Shown piece after piece: positions 46,950 through 54,952 of a stretch of 64,000 nt of DNA. The position numbers and the translations under genes are program-made. A model generated the notes under the pieces. That model was not told where the DNA came from, searched no databases, and worked only from the letters and a program-made list of their open reading frames with translations. The first letter of the stretch is position 1, and each line of letters opens with the position of its first letter. The stretch lies in the NCBI RefSeq assembly GCF_000297395.2, contig NZ_HF570108.1, forward strand, positions 3,018,106-3,082,105. Reading direction: 5' to 3'. This DNA comes from Micromonospora lupini str. Lupac 08. GTDB taxonomy: Bacteria > Actinomycetota > Actinomycetes > Mycobacteriales > Micromonosporaceae.

Positions 46950-47330
46950 TCACAGGGCGCGCAGCCCGACAAGTATCGACTCGAGCAGCTCCTGCGACGG
47001 CAGCTCCGACAGCGTCGGTGGTTCGTGCGTCTCGACCAGACCCGCCCCGAGCAGGTCACCGAGGAGGACCCGGACGGTGCCCAGGGGCAGATCCAGCTCG
47101 GCGCTGACCTCGGCCACCGACACTGGATGGTGACACAGCTCGACGATCCGCGCCTGTTCGGGGAAGAGCGCCGTGGGCGGTGCGGCCGGCCGCCGCGCGA
47201 CGACGAGCGAGATGAGGTCGAAGCGGCCCCGCTCCGACGCGGTACGCCCACCGGTCATCGTGTACGGACGGGCCACCGGGCCGGCGTCGTCGTCGTACCA
47301 CGCCTCGTCAGCTGAGCCGGCGCTGTGCAC
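46950..47330 (-). CDS. DUF742 protein (CvnC-like)
   Basis: This 126-residue cytoplasmic protein belongs to the DUF742 family of actinobacterial conservons. GTG 47330 is chosen because it gives a family-length product that overlaps the end of the roadblock gene by 23 bases; the longer frame upstream would run deep into that gene. Features are RPYTMTGGRT, FDLISLVVA, ARIVELCHHPVSVAEVSAELDLPLGTVRVLLGDLLGAGLV (a winged-helix-like core, residues about 65-105) and a C-terminal LLESILVGLRAL. In typical conservons DUF742 works with a sensor kinase, a roadblock protein and a small GTPase. Confidence 0.9.
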   Translation of the reverse strand: MHSAGSADEAWYDDDAGPVARPYTMTGGRTASERGRFDLISLVVARRPAAPPTALFPEQARIVELCHHPVSVAEVSAELDLPLGTVRVLLGDLLGAGLVETHEPPTLSELPSQELLESILVGLRAL

Positions 47331-47757
47331 CAGAGTCCCCGCTCCTCGCCGCGGAGGCGGGGCCCAGGGTGATCGGCAGGTGCCGTTCGGCCTGCCCCAC
47401 GAAGAGCGCGACCTCGTACGCCATGTCACCCACCTCGATCTCGTCACCGGCGATCCGGACGGTGAGGATCGTCCCGTTCGGGATGGTCGCGACGAACAGG
47501 AACGCCCGCGACATCTGCACCACGATCTGCCGGAGGCCGCCCGCGTCGCAGGTCCGGGTGGCGGCCAGCCCCAACGCCAGCAGGCCGGCGACGATGCCGG
47601 AGATCTGGTCGGCCAGCTTCGCCTCCACCCGGCGGGATCCGCCGAGCGGGAGCCCGTCCGGTGAGAGCACCACGGCGAACTCCGCTCCGCTCACCCGGTC
47701 GACCAGGCGGTCCAGCGCACCGGTCAGGCTGTCCGCGGTGACCACTGCATGCGTCAT
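47308..47757 (-). CDS. Roadblock/LC7-domain protein (CvnB-like)
   Basis: This 149-residue protein has a roadblock/LC7 domain (residues about 8-110): LDRLVDRVSGAEFAVVLSPDGLPLGGS, ADQISGIVAGLLALG, and QIVVQMSRAFLFVATIPNGTILTVR. Roadblock proteins of this kind usually regulate a partner Ras-like GTPase, but none is encoded in this operon. It overlaps the kinase gene by four bases (ATGA) and the DUF742 gene by 23 bases. Confidence 0.92.
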   Translation of the reverse strand: MTHAVVTADSLTGALDRLVDRVSGAEFAVVLSPDGLPLGGSRRVEAKLADQISGIVAGLLALGLAATRTCDAGGLRQIVVQMSRAFLFVATIPNGTILTVRIAGDEIEVGDMAYEVALFVGQAERHLPITLGPASAARSGDSGAQRRLS

Positions 47758-49769
47758 CGATGTCTCCTCGTTGCTCTCGTGACCGGCAGTTCGACGGTGT
47801 CGGTGCTGCCGGGTTCGGGGCCGGCGGCCCGGGACTGGCGGACCCGCATCGGCAGCTCGCCGGTGCCACCGGCGTCGCCCGCCCGGCCCGCGCCCGGCGC
47901 GTCGGGCCCACCGCGACCCGGCCGGTACGCGGGCCCGGGGACCGCCCCGGCCGGGCCGCCGGTCACGGTGACCAGCTCGGCGGGCAGGTCCACGATCGCG
48001 GTCGTCCCGCCGCGCCGACTCGGCCGCACCGTGACCCGGGCACCACAGCGGGCGGCCAGCAGGGCGACTGTGTGCAACCCCGTGGCGTCGGCGGGCGGCT
48101 GGGCAGGCGGGTTCGCGAGCAGGTGGTTGACCTCGATCAGCGCTGTCGCGTCGAGGCCGGGACCGTCGTCGACCACCACGATCGCGCAGCCGTGCGGCCG
48201 GTGCTCACCGACGACCCGGACGGTGGTGTCCGTGGACGAGTGGGCAAGGGCGTTCTCGATCAGCTCGGCCAGCAGGTGCACGACGTCCGTGACGGCGGGC
48301 CCGGCGAGCGACCACGGCCAGTGCGGCGCGACCAGGACGCGGTGGTATTCCGGCACCTCGGCGACCGCGCCGCGCGTGACGTCGAGCAGGGGGACCGGAC
48401 GCCGCCAGCGGCGGGCCGGGGTCGCGCCGGCCAGGGTGATGACCTTCTCCACGTTGCGGCGGATCCGGGTGGTGAGGTGGTCGAGCTGGAACAGCTCGTC
48501 GGCCTCCTCGGCGCTGCGCTCCCGCCGCTGCATCGCGTCCAGCAGGTCGAGCTGGTCGCGGAGCAGGACCTGGTTGCGCCGGGTGACCCGCAGGAAGAGC
48601 TCCCCGGCGCGACTGTCCTCGACCGGCCCGCCGCCGGTCTGGCCGCTGAGGGCCTGGCCGCTCCCGGTCTGGCCGGCGGGCGGCTGGTTGTCGGTGGGTG
48701 GGGCCGGCGGCACGAGCGCGGGTGGCTCGGGCCGACGCTCGTCGGTGCCCGAGCGGGCCCGCTCGTCGGTCAGGCGGCGCACGGCGGCGGCCCAGCCGAG
48801 CAGCACCGCCAGCACGGCGATCAGCCCGAGCCCCACCACCGCGCCGGTCCGCCCGACGATCACCGCGGCGCCCGGCGTGGCCCGCTCGACGCTCCCGCGG
48901 GCGGTGGTCGTCACCAGCTCGTGCAGCGCGCCGAGCGCGGCGTCCGCCGCCGTCCGCCAGTCCGCCGCGCTGATCCCGCGCAGGGCGTCGGCTCGGTCCG
49001 CCCGCAGCAGGGTGTCCTCCACGGCGAGCAGGCCCGCGAACCCCGGGCTCGCCGCGAGCCGTTGGTGCGCGCCCCGGCCGCCGGCCGGCAGGCCGGCCGC
49101 CGCCTCGGCGCGGGCGTACCGCTGGGTGGTCACCAGCTCGACCAGCCGGCGCCGCTCCCCGTCGCTGATCCGGCCGCTCACGACGGCGGCGGTGACCAGG
49201 GTGTCCTCCCGGGCGAGCAGCTCGCGGGCGCGGGCCAGCGCGATCACCGCACGGGTCTCGACAGCCAACCTGCTCTCGTACGCGCCCCACTCCGGTCCGT
49301 ACACGTCGAAGGCCGCGTCGACGAGCTGGTCGTACCCGTCGGTGGCCCCGGCGCGGTCGAGGTACGCGGAGTCCACCTGGGACCGGACGGCGCCCAGCCC
49401 GTTCAACCGCCGGACGAGCGTCTCGGCCCGGTCGCGGACCGCACCGGCGCTGAGCAGGCGCAGATCGCGACCGGCCGGGAACGCCCGGACGTCCGTCGCC
49501 GCCCGGTCGGTCACCTCCCGCGCCCCGGCCAGCGCGGTCCGCGCCCGCGCCGACCCGGCCAGCGACTCGGCGGTCACCCGGCGCTCCGTCTGCAGGCTGC
49601 GGATCAGCCGGTCGATGGGCTGGCCCAGGGTGTCGGCAAGGGTCCGCACCCGCAGCAGGTCGACCGCGTCCTGACCGGTCAGGTAGGCCGCGTACGACCA
49701 GAGCGTGAGCAGCACCACCGCCGCGGCGACGAGCCGGACCCGCAGTCGCCGTTCGTGGGTGCGCGTCAC
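47754..49769 (-). CDS. Nitrate-sensing-domain-like sensor kinase (CvnA-like)
   Basis: This 671-residue membrane sensor has a first transmembrane helix at about 11-30, an extracellular helical region of about 280 residues resembling NIT (nitrate/nitrite-sensing) domains, and a second helix at about 312-335. A Pro-rich linker leads to a kinase-like core. The core has LFQLDHLTTRIRRNVEKVITLAG with His in the H-box position, then a HATPase domain with LLAELIENALAHSS and VDDGPGLD. The last 90 residues are low-complexity Gly/Pro/Arg. This is the CvnA type found at the head of actinomycete conservons. It lies 34 bases after the LuxR regulator on the same strand. Confidence 0.9.
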   Translation of the reverse strand: MTRTHERRLRVRLVAAAVVLLTLWSYAAYLTGQDAVDLLRVRTLADTLGQPIDRLIRSLQTERRVTAESLAGSARARTALAGAREVTDRAATDVRAFPAGRDLRLLSAGAVRDRAETLVRRLNGLGAVRSQVDSAYLDRAGATDGYDQLVDAAFDVYGPEWGAYESRLAVETRAVIALARARELLAREDTLVTAAVVSGRISDGERRRLVELVTTQRYARAEAAAGLPAGGRGAHQRLAASPGFAGLLAVEDTLLRADRADALRGISAADWRTAADAALGALHELVTTTARGSVERATPGAAVIVGRTGAVVGLGLIAVLAVLLGWAAAVRRLTDERARSGTDERRPEPPALVPPAPPTDNQPPAGQTGSGQALSGQTGGGPVEDSRAGELFLRVTRRNQVLLRDQLDLLDAMQRRERSAEEADELFQLDHLTTRIRRNVEKVITLAGATPARRWRRPVPLLDVTRGAVAEVPEYHRVLVAPHWPWSLAGPAVTDVVHLLAELIENALAHSSTDTTVRVVGEHRPHGCAIVVVDDGPGLDATALIEVNHLLANPPAQPPADATGLHTVALLAARCGARVTVRPSRRGGTTAIVDLPAELVTVTGGPAGAVPGPAYRPGRGGPDAPGAGRAGDAGGTGELPMRVRQSRAAGPEPGSTDTVELPVTRATRRHR

Positions 49770-49803
49770 GTCGCCCTCCGCCGCGACCCGTGGTGCGACC
49801 GGC

Positions 49804-52386
49804 TCATCGCGCCGACCGCTGCGGCCAGGGCTGCCCGGCGGCGTCGCTGGCCCGGTCGGCGACGACGGTGCGCAGCAGCGCCAGCAGCTCCGCCCGGTTG
49901 GCGCAGTTCAACCGGTTGCGCATGCGGGCCACGTGGTGCTCCACGGTCTTCGCCGAGATGAAGAGCCGATCGCCGATCTCCCGGTAGGTAAGTCCGGCCA
50001 GCACCAGCTCGGCCACCTCGTACTCCCGGTCGCTGAGGCCCTGCTGGGTGGGGGCGGCGATGGCGTCGGTCGCCTGGGTGGTGCTCTCGCCGGCGGTCGG
50101 TCGCGGCCCACCGGCGGCGGTGGCCGGCCGGCCCTGGAGCACCCGGGCGCACTCCAGCAGGGTGGTCATCGCCCGCCGGTCCGAGGTGCGGATCGCGGCC
50201 TGCCCGGCGAGGCGCGCGCCGTCCCAACACAGTCCGGTGTCGTGCAGGCCACGGGCGGCGGCCTCCACCCGCACCGGATCGACAACGCCCCGCAGCACCT
50301 CGACCCAGCTCTCGGCGGCCGCGGCGACCACTGCGGCGTAACGGCTGTGGCCCGCGGCGGCCAGCAGGGCGGCGACGTGGTCGTCGGCGGCCGCCGGCTC
50401 GCCGCTCAGGATGGCCGCGTGCAACCCGCTCCAGTGCAACGGGACGCTCCACAGCGTCGGGGCGCCGAGACGGTCGAGCAGCGCCCGGCCCTCCCGCAGG
50501 TACGGCGCCAACCGGGCCGCGTCGCCCAGCCGCGCGCCCGCGATGGCGAGTTCGCCGAGCGGCAGCAGCGTGAACAGGTCGACGGGATGGCGGACCACCG
50601 CCTCCAGGGCCTGGCCCCACCCCCGCTTGAGCGCGGCCAGGTCGCTGGTGCGCCGGCCGATGCCCATCCGCAGCGCGGCGGCGAAGAGCAGGTCACGGGA
50701 CTCCAGCGGCCGCTCGTCGGCGGTCACCGTGGCGAGGCGTTCGGCCGCCGCGGCCGTCTGGCCCCGGACCATCAGGATCCAGGCCTGCAACAGTCGGTGG
50801 CGGCGTGCCATCAGTGGACCGCCGACGCCGGCGTCCTGCGCCCGGTGCAGGACCCGCTCGGCGATGTCCAGCTCGCCGGAGTGCACGGCGGTCAGGGCGG
50901 CCAGCGCGGCCGGACTGTCCGGCAGGAGCGCCGCCCGACCGTCCGGCTCCAGCAGGGCGGCGGCCTGCACGAGCGCGGAGAGCGCCGCGCTCGGCGTGCC
51001 GGTGACGCTCTCGCGTACGCCCTCGGCCATCAGCCGGGCGGCGCTGGCGTGCAGTGTGGGCGGTTCGCCTGCCGGCTCGTCCACCGGCGCACCGGCGGCC
51101 GTCAGGTCGCCGGTGGCGAGTCCGCCGACGGTGGCGAACGCCAGCGAGGAGGCGCTGCCCGACCACCGGTACAGCTCGACGCTGCGCCCGGTGTGGCCGC
51201 GGTGGGCCAGTGCGGTAGCGGCCACCACTGCCGCGTCGGCGCGGTCCGTCGGGTCGCTCGCGGCCAGCAGCCGGTCCGCCAGGCGCAGCGCGTCGTCGAG
51301 GTTGCCGGCGAGTGCGGCGGCGAGCGCCTGCCGGGCGCTCGTGGGGTGCCCGGCCGCGGTGGCGGCGGCGAACAGGTCGGCCGCGAAGGCCGGCTCGTCG
51401 GCCAGCGCCTCCTGCGCCGCCGCGACAAGCGTCGGTGCCGGACAGTCGCCCAGCACACCGACCGCGAGCAGCGAGCGCGCCAGTGGCAGCACCGGGCCGC
51501 CCCGGGCGAGCTGCAACTCGGTGAGGCGACGCCACACCGCGCTGCGTTCGGTGGCCGGGCCGAGCGTGGTGACGGCCCGCCGGACGATCGGCGTGAGCCG
51601 GCCGTCGGCGCCGATCAGCCCGGCGGCCCGGGTCGTGGCGATCAGCTCGTCGACCGCCTCCGGTTCCTGGTCGAGAAGCGGGCCGAGCATCGTCACCGGC
51701 AGCGGTACGCCGGCCGCGACCGCGAGCAGCAGCCGTCGTACGGCGGTGGGCTGGATCTCCAGCTCCGGCGCGAACTCCGAGACGACGGACCGGGGCGGTT
51801 CGGTCGGGACGCCGGTCAGGCCCGGGGCCGCGCGTAGGCCACGGGCCAGCCGCTCGACGTCGCGGGGGACGCCACCGGTCTGCGTGTGCACGAAGTCGAC
51901 CAGGTCGCCTCGGTGGGCCAGCTCCGGCACGGCGGCGAGGTGGGTCGCGGTCTGCTCCCGTCCGAACGGGCCGAGCAGCACGGCCTGCCCCTCGCGGCGC
52001 AGCGCGTCGGCCAGCTCGGCGAGGGCCGCCGACCGGGGCCAGGGCCGGTGGGCGACGACCAGCCGGTGCCGACGGGTGGCGACCAGGCTCAGCAGCACGC
52101 CGATCCGCTCGTCGTCGAGCAGGTGCGCGTCGTCGACAAGCAGCAGTTCGGCCGCGTCGACGGGCTCGCCCGGCTCCGGGACGCCCGTACGCACGGTGCC
52201 CCCGGCCCGCTGCTGGATGTGCGTCAGCTCGGCGAGCAGCGCCGTCTTGCCGTGGCCGGCGGGGCCGACCAGGCCGACGGTGAGCGGGCCGGTCGGATCG
52301 TCGACGACCCGGTCCAGCAGGGCCTTGGATGCGCTGCCGAGCACCAGACGGGAGTCGACGACGTGTTTCATGATCATTGTGGTCAT
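49804..52386 (-). CDS. LuxR-family regulator with N-terminal AAA ATPase (LAL-like)
   Basis: This is an 860-residue regulator. ATG 52386 overlaps the Hsp70 stop (ATGA). The N-terminus has a P-loop ATPase with Walker A GPAGHGKT (Lys47), Walker B AELLLVDDAHLL and a sensor region (RHRLVVAHRPWP). The middle 450 residues are Ala/Leu-rich helical repeats of TPR kind. The C-terminal LuxR helix-turn-helix is at about 790-850 (LSDREYEVAELVLAGLTYREI, ISAKTVEHHVARM). This layout is the MalT/LAL class, which acts as an ATP-dependent activator on small-ligand or protein signals. Divergent CCCTAA repeats in the 53649-53946 gap are a candidate target. Confidence 0.92.
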   Translation of the reverse strand: MTTMIMKHVVDSRLVLGSASKALLDRVVDDPTGPLTVGLVGPAGHGKTALLAELTHIQQRAGGTVRTGVPEPGEPVDAAELLLVDDAHLLDDERIGVLLSLVATRRHRLVVAHRPWPRSAALAELADALRREGQAVLLGPFGREQTATHLAAVPELAHRGDLVDFVHTQTGGVPRDVERLARGLRAAPGLTGVPTEPPRSVVSEFAPELEIQPTAVRRLLLAVAAGVPLPVTMLGPLLDQEPEAVDELIATTRAAGLIGADGRLTPIVRRAVTTLGPATERSAVWRRLTELQLARGGPVLPLARSLLAVGVLGDCPAPTLVAAAQEALADEPAFAADLFAAATAAGHPTSARQALAAALAGNLDDALRLADRLLAASDPTDRADAAVVAATALAHRGHTGRSVELYRWSGSASSLAFATVGGLATGDLTAAGAPVDEPAGEPPTLHASAARLMAEGVRESVTGTPSAALSALVQAAALLEPDGRAALLPDSPAALAALTAVHSGELDIAERVLHRAQDAGVGGPLMARRHRLLQAWILMVRGQTAAAAERLATVTADERPLESRDLLFAAALRMGIGRRTSDLAALKRGWGQALEAVVRHPVDLFTLLPLGELAIAGARLGDAARLAPYLREGRALLDRLGAPTLWSVPLHWSGLHAAILSGEPAAADDHVAALLAAAGHSRYAAVVAAAAESWVEVLRGVVDPVRVEAAARGLHDTGLCWDGARLAGQAAIRTSDRRAMTTLLECARVLQGRPATAAGGPRPTAGESTTQATDAIAAPTQQGLSDREYEVAELVLAGLTYREIGDRLFISAKTVEHHVARMRNRLNCANRAELLALLRTVVADRASDAAGQPWPQRSAR

Positions 52387-53648
52387 CCTTCGCGTCCCCG
52401 GCTGAGCGTCAGTGCCAGGCGGGACGCCTTCGGCAGGTCGAGGGGCAGGATCCGGACCGGAGGGCGCGGTGGCGGAGCACCCGGATCGGTGGTCCGGTCC
52501 CGGGGTCGGCGCGCCGCCGGGATGCTGGCCCGGCCGGCGCCGCTGACCGGCGCCGGGTCGCGTACCGGCGCCGGGGGCCGGGGGCGGGGCGACACCACCT
52601 GGCAGGCCGCGCTCGCCGCCCCGGTGGCGGCGGTCAGCTGCGCGTCCGGCTGCACCTCGACCGGGACCGGAAGCGCGGCGGTGATCAGCTCGGTGACCAG
52701 TGGGATGCGGGCCGAACCGCCGGCGAGCAGCACGCCGTCGAGCTGCGTCGGCGCGAGGCCGGCACCGTGCACGGTGCGCAGCAGGAGGTCGACAGTGGCC
52801 TGCACGGTCGGGCGGACCATGGCCTCGAACTGCGCGCGGGTCACCGGTATCCGCGCCGGGCCGGTCGGCAGGCTCAACACCACGTCGGCGGCCAGCTCGA
52901 CGGTCAGTGCCCGCTTGACCCGGTCGCACTCGGCCGGCAGCCCGCGCAGGGCGGCGTGGTGCTCCCGACGGCCGGTGGCGGCCAGCTCCCGGGACAGCAC
53001 GGTGCGTACGTGGCCGGCCAGCAGTTCGTCGAAGTCGGCGCCCCCGATCGGGTCGAGGCCCTGGGGGGTGCCGAAGCTCTCGTAGGTGCCGCGCGGAGTG
53101 CGCCGCACCAGGGCCGCCTCGAAACTGGCGCCGCCCAGCGCGTAGACGGCGGCGGTGGTGCCCGCGAACCCGCCGGCCGCATGACTCTCGGCGACCGTGA
53201 CAGTGCGGGGCAGCAGCGTGACGGAACGCAGCCCGAGGTCGACGAGAGCCCGGTGCAGCAGTTCCCGCCGGTACGGCCGCCAGCTCGCCGGGTGGCTGAG
53301 CACGACCGCCTCGGCGGGGCCGCCCTCCGCGGCGTGCACCTGCTCCACCACCCACGCGGCCAGCTCGGCCGTGAGCGTCTGCGGCGCGCACGGCTCGCCG
53401 CCGAGCAGCAGGGGCACGTCGTCGCCGATGCGGCGGACGAAGTCCCTGGTGGTGCGGCTGCCGTCGTCGGTGGCGGGCCCGCCGATGTGCAGGGTGCCGT
53501 CCTCGGCCAGGTGCAGCACCGACGGTACGAGGGGCGAGCCGGCGTTCAGCGGGACAGCCTCCGGACGCGTCCAGGTGCGACCGTCGCGCCGTGCGACGGC
53601 GGCGGCGGTGTTGGTGCTTCCGATGTCGATCCCCAGGACGTACGGCAT
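52383..53648 (-). CDS. Hsp70-family protein containing only the nucleotide-binding domain
   Basis: This is a 421-residue actin/Hsp70-fold ATPase. The phosphate-1 motif is VLGIDIGSTNTAAAV at residues 4-18, followed by VVLSHPASWRPYRR, the AVYALGGASFEAALV phosphate-2 region, GADFDELLAGHV and the adenosine motif LDGVLLAGGSARIPLVTELI. The C-terminal 85 residues are a low-complexity Pro/Arg tail in place of a substrate-binding domain, so it cannot work as a standard DnaK chaperone. It is coupled to the LuxR regulator and divergent from the IniB/dynamin operon. It may act as an ATP switch for the regulator; this is inference. Confidence 0.9.
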   Translation of the reverse strand: MPYVLGIDIGSTNTAAAVARRDGRTWTRPEAVPLNAGSPLVPSVLHLAEDGTLHIGGPATDDGSRTTRDFVRRIGDDVPLLLGGEPCAPQTLTAELAAWVVEQVHAAEGGPAEAVVLSHPASWRPYRRELLHRALVDLGLRSVTLLPRTVTVAESHAAGGFAGTTAAVYALGGASFEAALVRRTPRGTYESFGTPQGLDPIGGADFDELLAGHVRTVLSRELAATGRREHHAALRGLPAECDRVKRALTVELAADVVLSLPTGPARIPVTRAQFEAMVRPTVQATVDLLLRTVHGAGLAPTQLDGVLLAGGSARIPLVTELITAALPVPVEVQPDAQLTAATGAASAACQVVSPRPRPPAPVRDPAPVSGAGRASIPAARRPRDRTTDPGAPPPRPPVRILPLDLPKASRLALTLSRGREG

Positions 53649-53772
53649 CCGTCTCTTCTCTTTTCGCGAGTTGGCCGGCTGGTGGCGATGGCGTCGGCGC
53701 TGCCCGGCGACCCGCCCCCGGCGACACCCGCGGGCTCCTACGTTCGTACCAGAGATCGCTCCCTGGTCGGGA

Positions 53773-53835
53773 CCCTAATCTGGCCGGGACGGTTTCCCCC
53801 AGTCCCCCTAACGGTGGAGCCGATCAAGGCCCTAA
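53773..53835. promoter_or_regulatory. Three CCCTAA direct repeats in the divergent Hsp70/iniB region
   Basis: CCCTAA occurs at 53773-53778, 53806-53811 and 53830-53835, in the same orientation and with spacings of 33 and 24 bp; the last two extend to CCCTAACG. They lie within the 298-base gap between the divergent Hsp70 and IniB-like genes. They are AT-containing islands in GC-rich DNA and could bind the LuxR-type regulator encoded next door. Confidence 0.4.
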
Positions 53836-53946
53836 CGCAGCGCGATCGGATGCGGGCCGAGCCCCGATGTCCGGGACCGGCCCCCCGCAATAGCGTCACT
53901 GTCGACGAACGACGGTCGCCGATGCCAATCCGAGGAGAACCGGCAC

Positions 53947-54837
53947 ATGGACTCGCAACAGACCCTCCACGACTTCGTGCTCGACCTGCTGACCAACCCG
54001 GACGCGCGGTCGGCCTTCGACCTCGACCCGGAGGGCGCGCTGCACGCCGCGGGCCTCAGCGACATCACCGCCGCCGACGTGCAGGACGTGGTGCCGCTCG
54101 TGGTCGACTACGCGCCGGGGCAGGGCCTCACGCCGCTGGTCCCGGCCGTCGGGCAGCTCGGGTTCGACCCCCTGGTGACCGACACCACCGATGTGGTCGG
54201 CCAGCTGCAGAGCGTGGCGCAGCAGATCAGCGTCACCAGCTCGCCCGCCGGGGTGGACGTCAAGGCCGGTGTGCTCGGCGCCATCGCCGTCGACCCGACG
54301 ACGGTCGCCGCCGGCGTGACCGTGCTTCCGGGTGTCGGCCTGGGCGTCGGCCCGAGCGGCCTCGACACCGACCTGACCGGCGTGGCAGACGTGGCGCACA
54401 CCCTCGACGCGGACGTGGTGCAGCCGGTCGACGGCATCGCCGACCCGGTGCTCGGTGACGTGACCGGCACGGTCGGCGACACGACCGGCCTGCTCGGCGC
54501 CACCGACCCGGGTCTGCTCGACGGCGACCTGACCGGCGGTGTCCTCTCCGACGCGCACGGTCAGGTCGACGGCATCGTCGGCTCCCTCGGCGTCCACGAC
54601 ACCCTGGGTGGACTGGGCCTCACCGACGGTGCCGTCGGCGGTGTGGTGCCGCCGGTCGACGTCCCGTCCGTGGTGGGCGGCGTCACGCACCACGTGGACA
54701 GTCTCCTCCCCGGTGTCACCGGCACGGTCGGTGACGTGACCGGAGGGGTCACCGACGGTGTGACCGGCGACGTGCACGACGGGGGGCCCGCCTCGTCGGA
54801 CCACGGGCTGCTGGGCCTCACCGGCGGTCTGCTCTGA
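53947..54837 (+). CDS. IniB N-terminal-domain protein with Gly/Val/Asp-rich repeats
   Basis: This is a 296-residue protein. Residues 1-50 match the IniB N-terminal domain of the mycobacterial isoniazid-inducible protein (LHDFVLDLLTNPDARSAFDLDPEGALHAAGLSDIT, motif from residue 7). The rest is a long run of degenerate Gly-Val-Asp-Thr repeats (GDVTGTVGDTTGLLG, GGVTDGVTGDV) that suggests an extended, perhaps secreted or surface-associated, beta-rich protein. No classical signal peptide is seen, as with mycobacterial IniB. GAGGAG precedes the ATG. It is followed by a hairpin and then two dynamin-like genes, mirroring iniB-iniA-iniC. Confidence 0.85.
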   Translation: MDSQQTLHDFVLDLLTNPDARSAFDLDPEGALHAAGLSDITAADVQDVVPLVVDYAPGQGLTPLVPAVGQLGFDPLVTDTTDVVGQLQSVAQQISVTSSPAGVDVKAGVLGAIAVDPTTVAAGVTVLPGVGLGVGPSGLDTDLTGVADVAHTLDADVVQPVDGIADPVLGDVTGTVGDTTGLLGATDPGLLDGDLTGGVLSDAHGQVDGIVGSLGVHDTLGGLGLTDGAVGGVVPPVDVPSVVGGVTHHVDSLLPGVTGTVGDVTGGVTDGVTGDVHDGGPASSDHGLLGLTGGLL

Positions 54838-54860
54838 CGGGGATTCCCGTCGGGAGCGGG

Positions 54861-54889
54861 GGGCCGGGTCGCCTCGGGCGGCCCGGCCC
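54861..54889 (+). terminator. Intra-operon hairpin between iniB-like and dynamin genes
   Basis: A 13-bp stem with one G-T wobble (54861-54873 with 54877-54889) and a 3-base loop lies 24 bases after the iniB-like stop and is followed by TTCCC. It may partly terminate transcription and set lower expression of the downstream GTPases. Confidence 0.55.
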
Positions 54890-54933
54890 TTCCCGGGTTC
54901 CTTTCCGGCCCCTCTTGATAATTGAGCCGAAAT

Positions 54934-54950
54934 CCGCACACTTGGTGCGG
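54934..54950 (+). promoter_or_regulatory. Small hairpin abutting the start of the first dynamin gene
   Basis: CCGCAC (54934-54939) pairs with GTGCGG (54945-54950), ending two bases before ATG 54953. No Shine-Dalgarno is visible. A TTGATA at 54915-54920 could be the -35 of an internal promoter giving a leaderless transcript. Either way translation initiation here looks unusual. Confidence 0.4.
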
Positions 54951-54952
54951 TG

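Noticed and set aside
47331..47447. Longer N-terminus for the DUF742 protein
   Set aside because: The extra 39 codons lie inside the roadblock gene and have the Arg/Ser/Trp-rich look of an out-of-frame shadow; GTG 47330 gives the normal family length.
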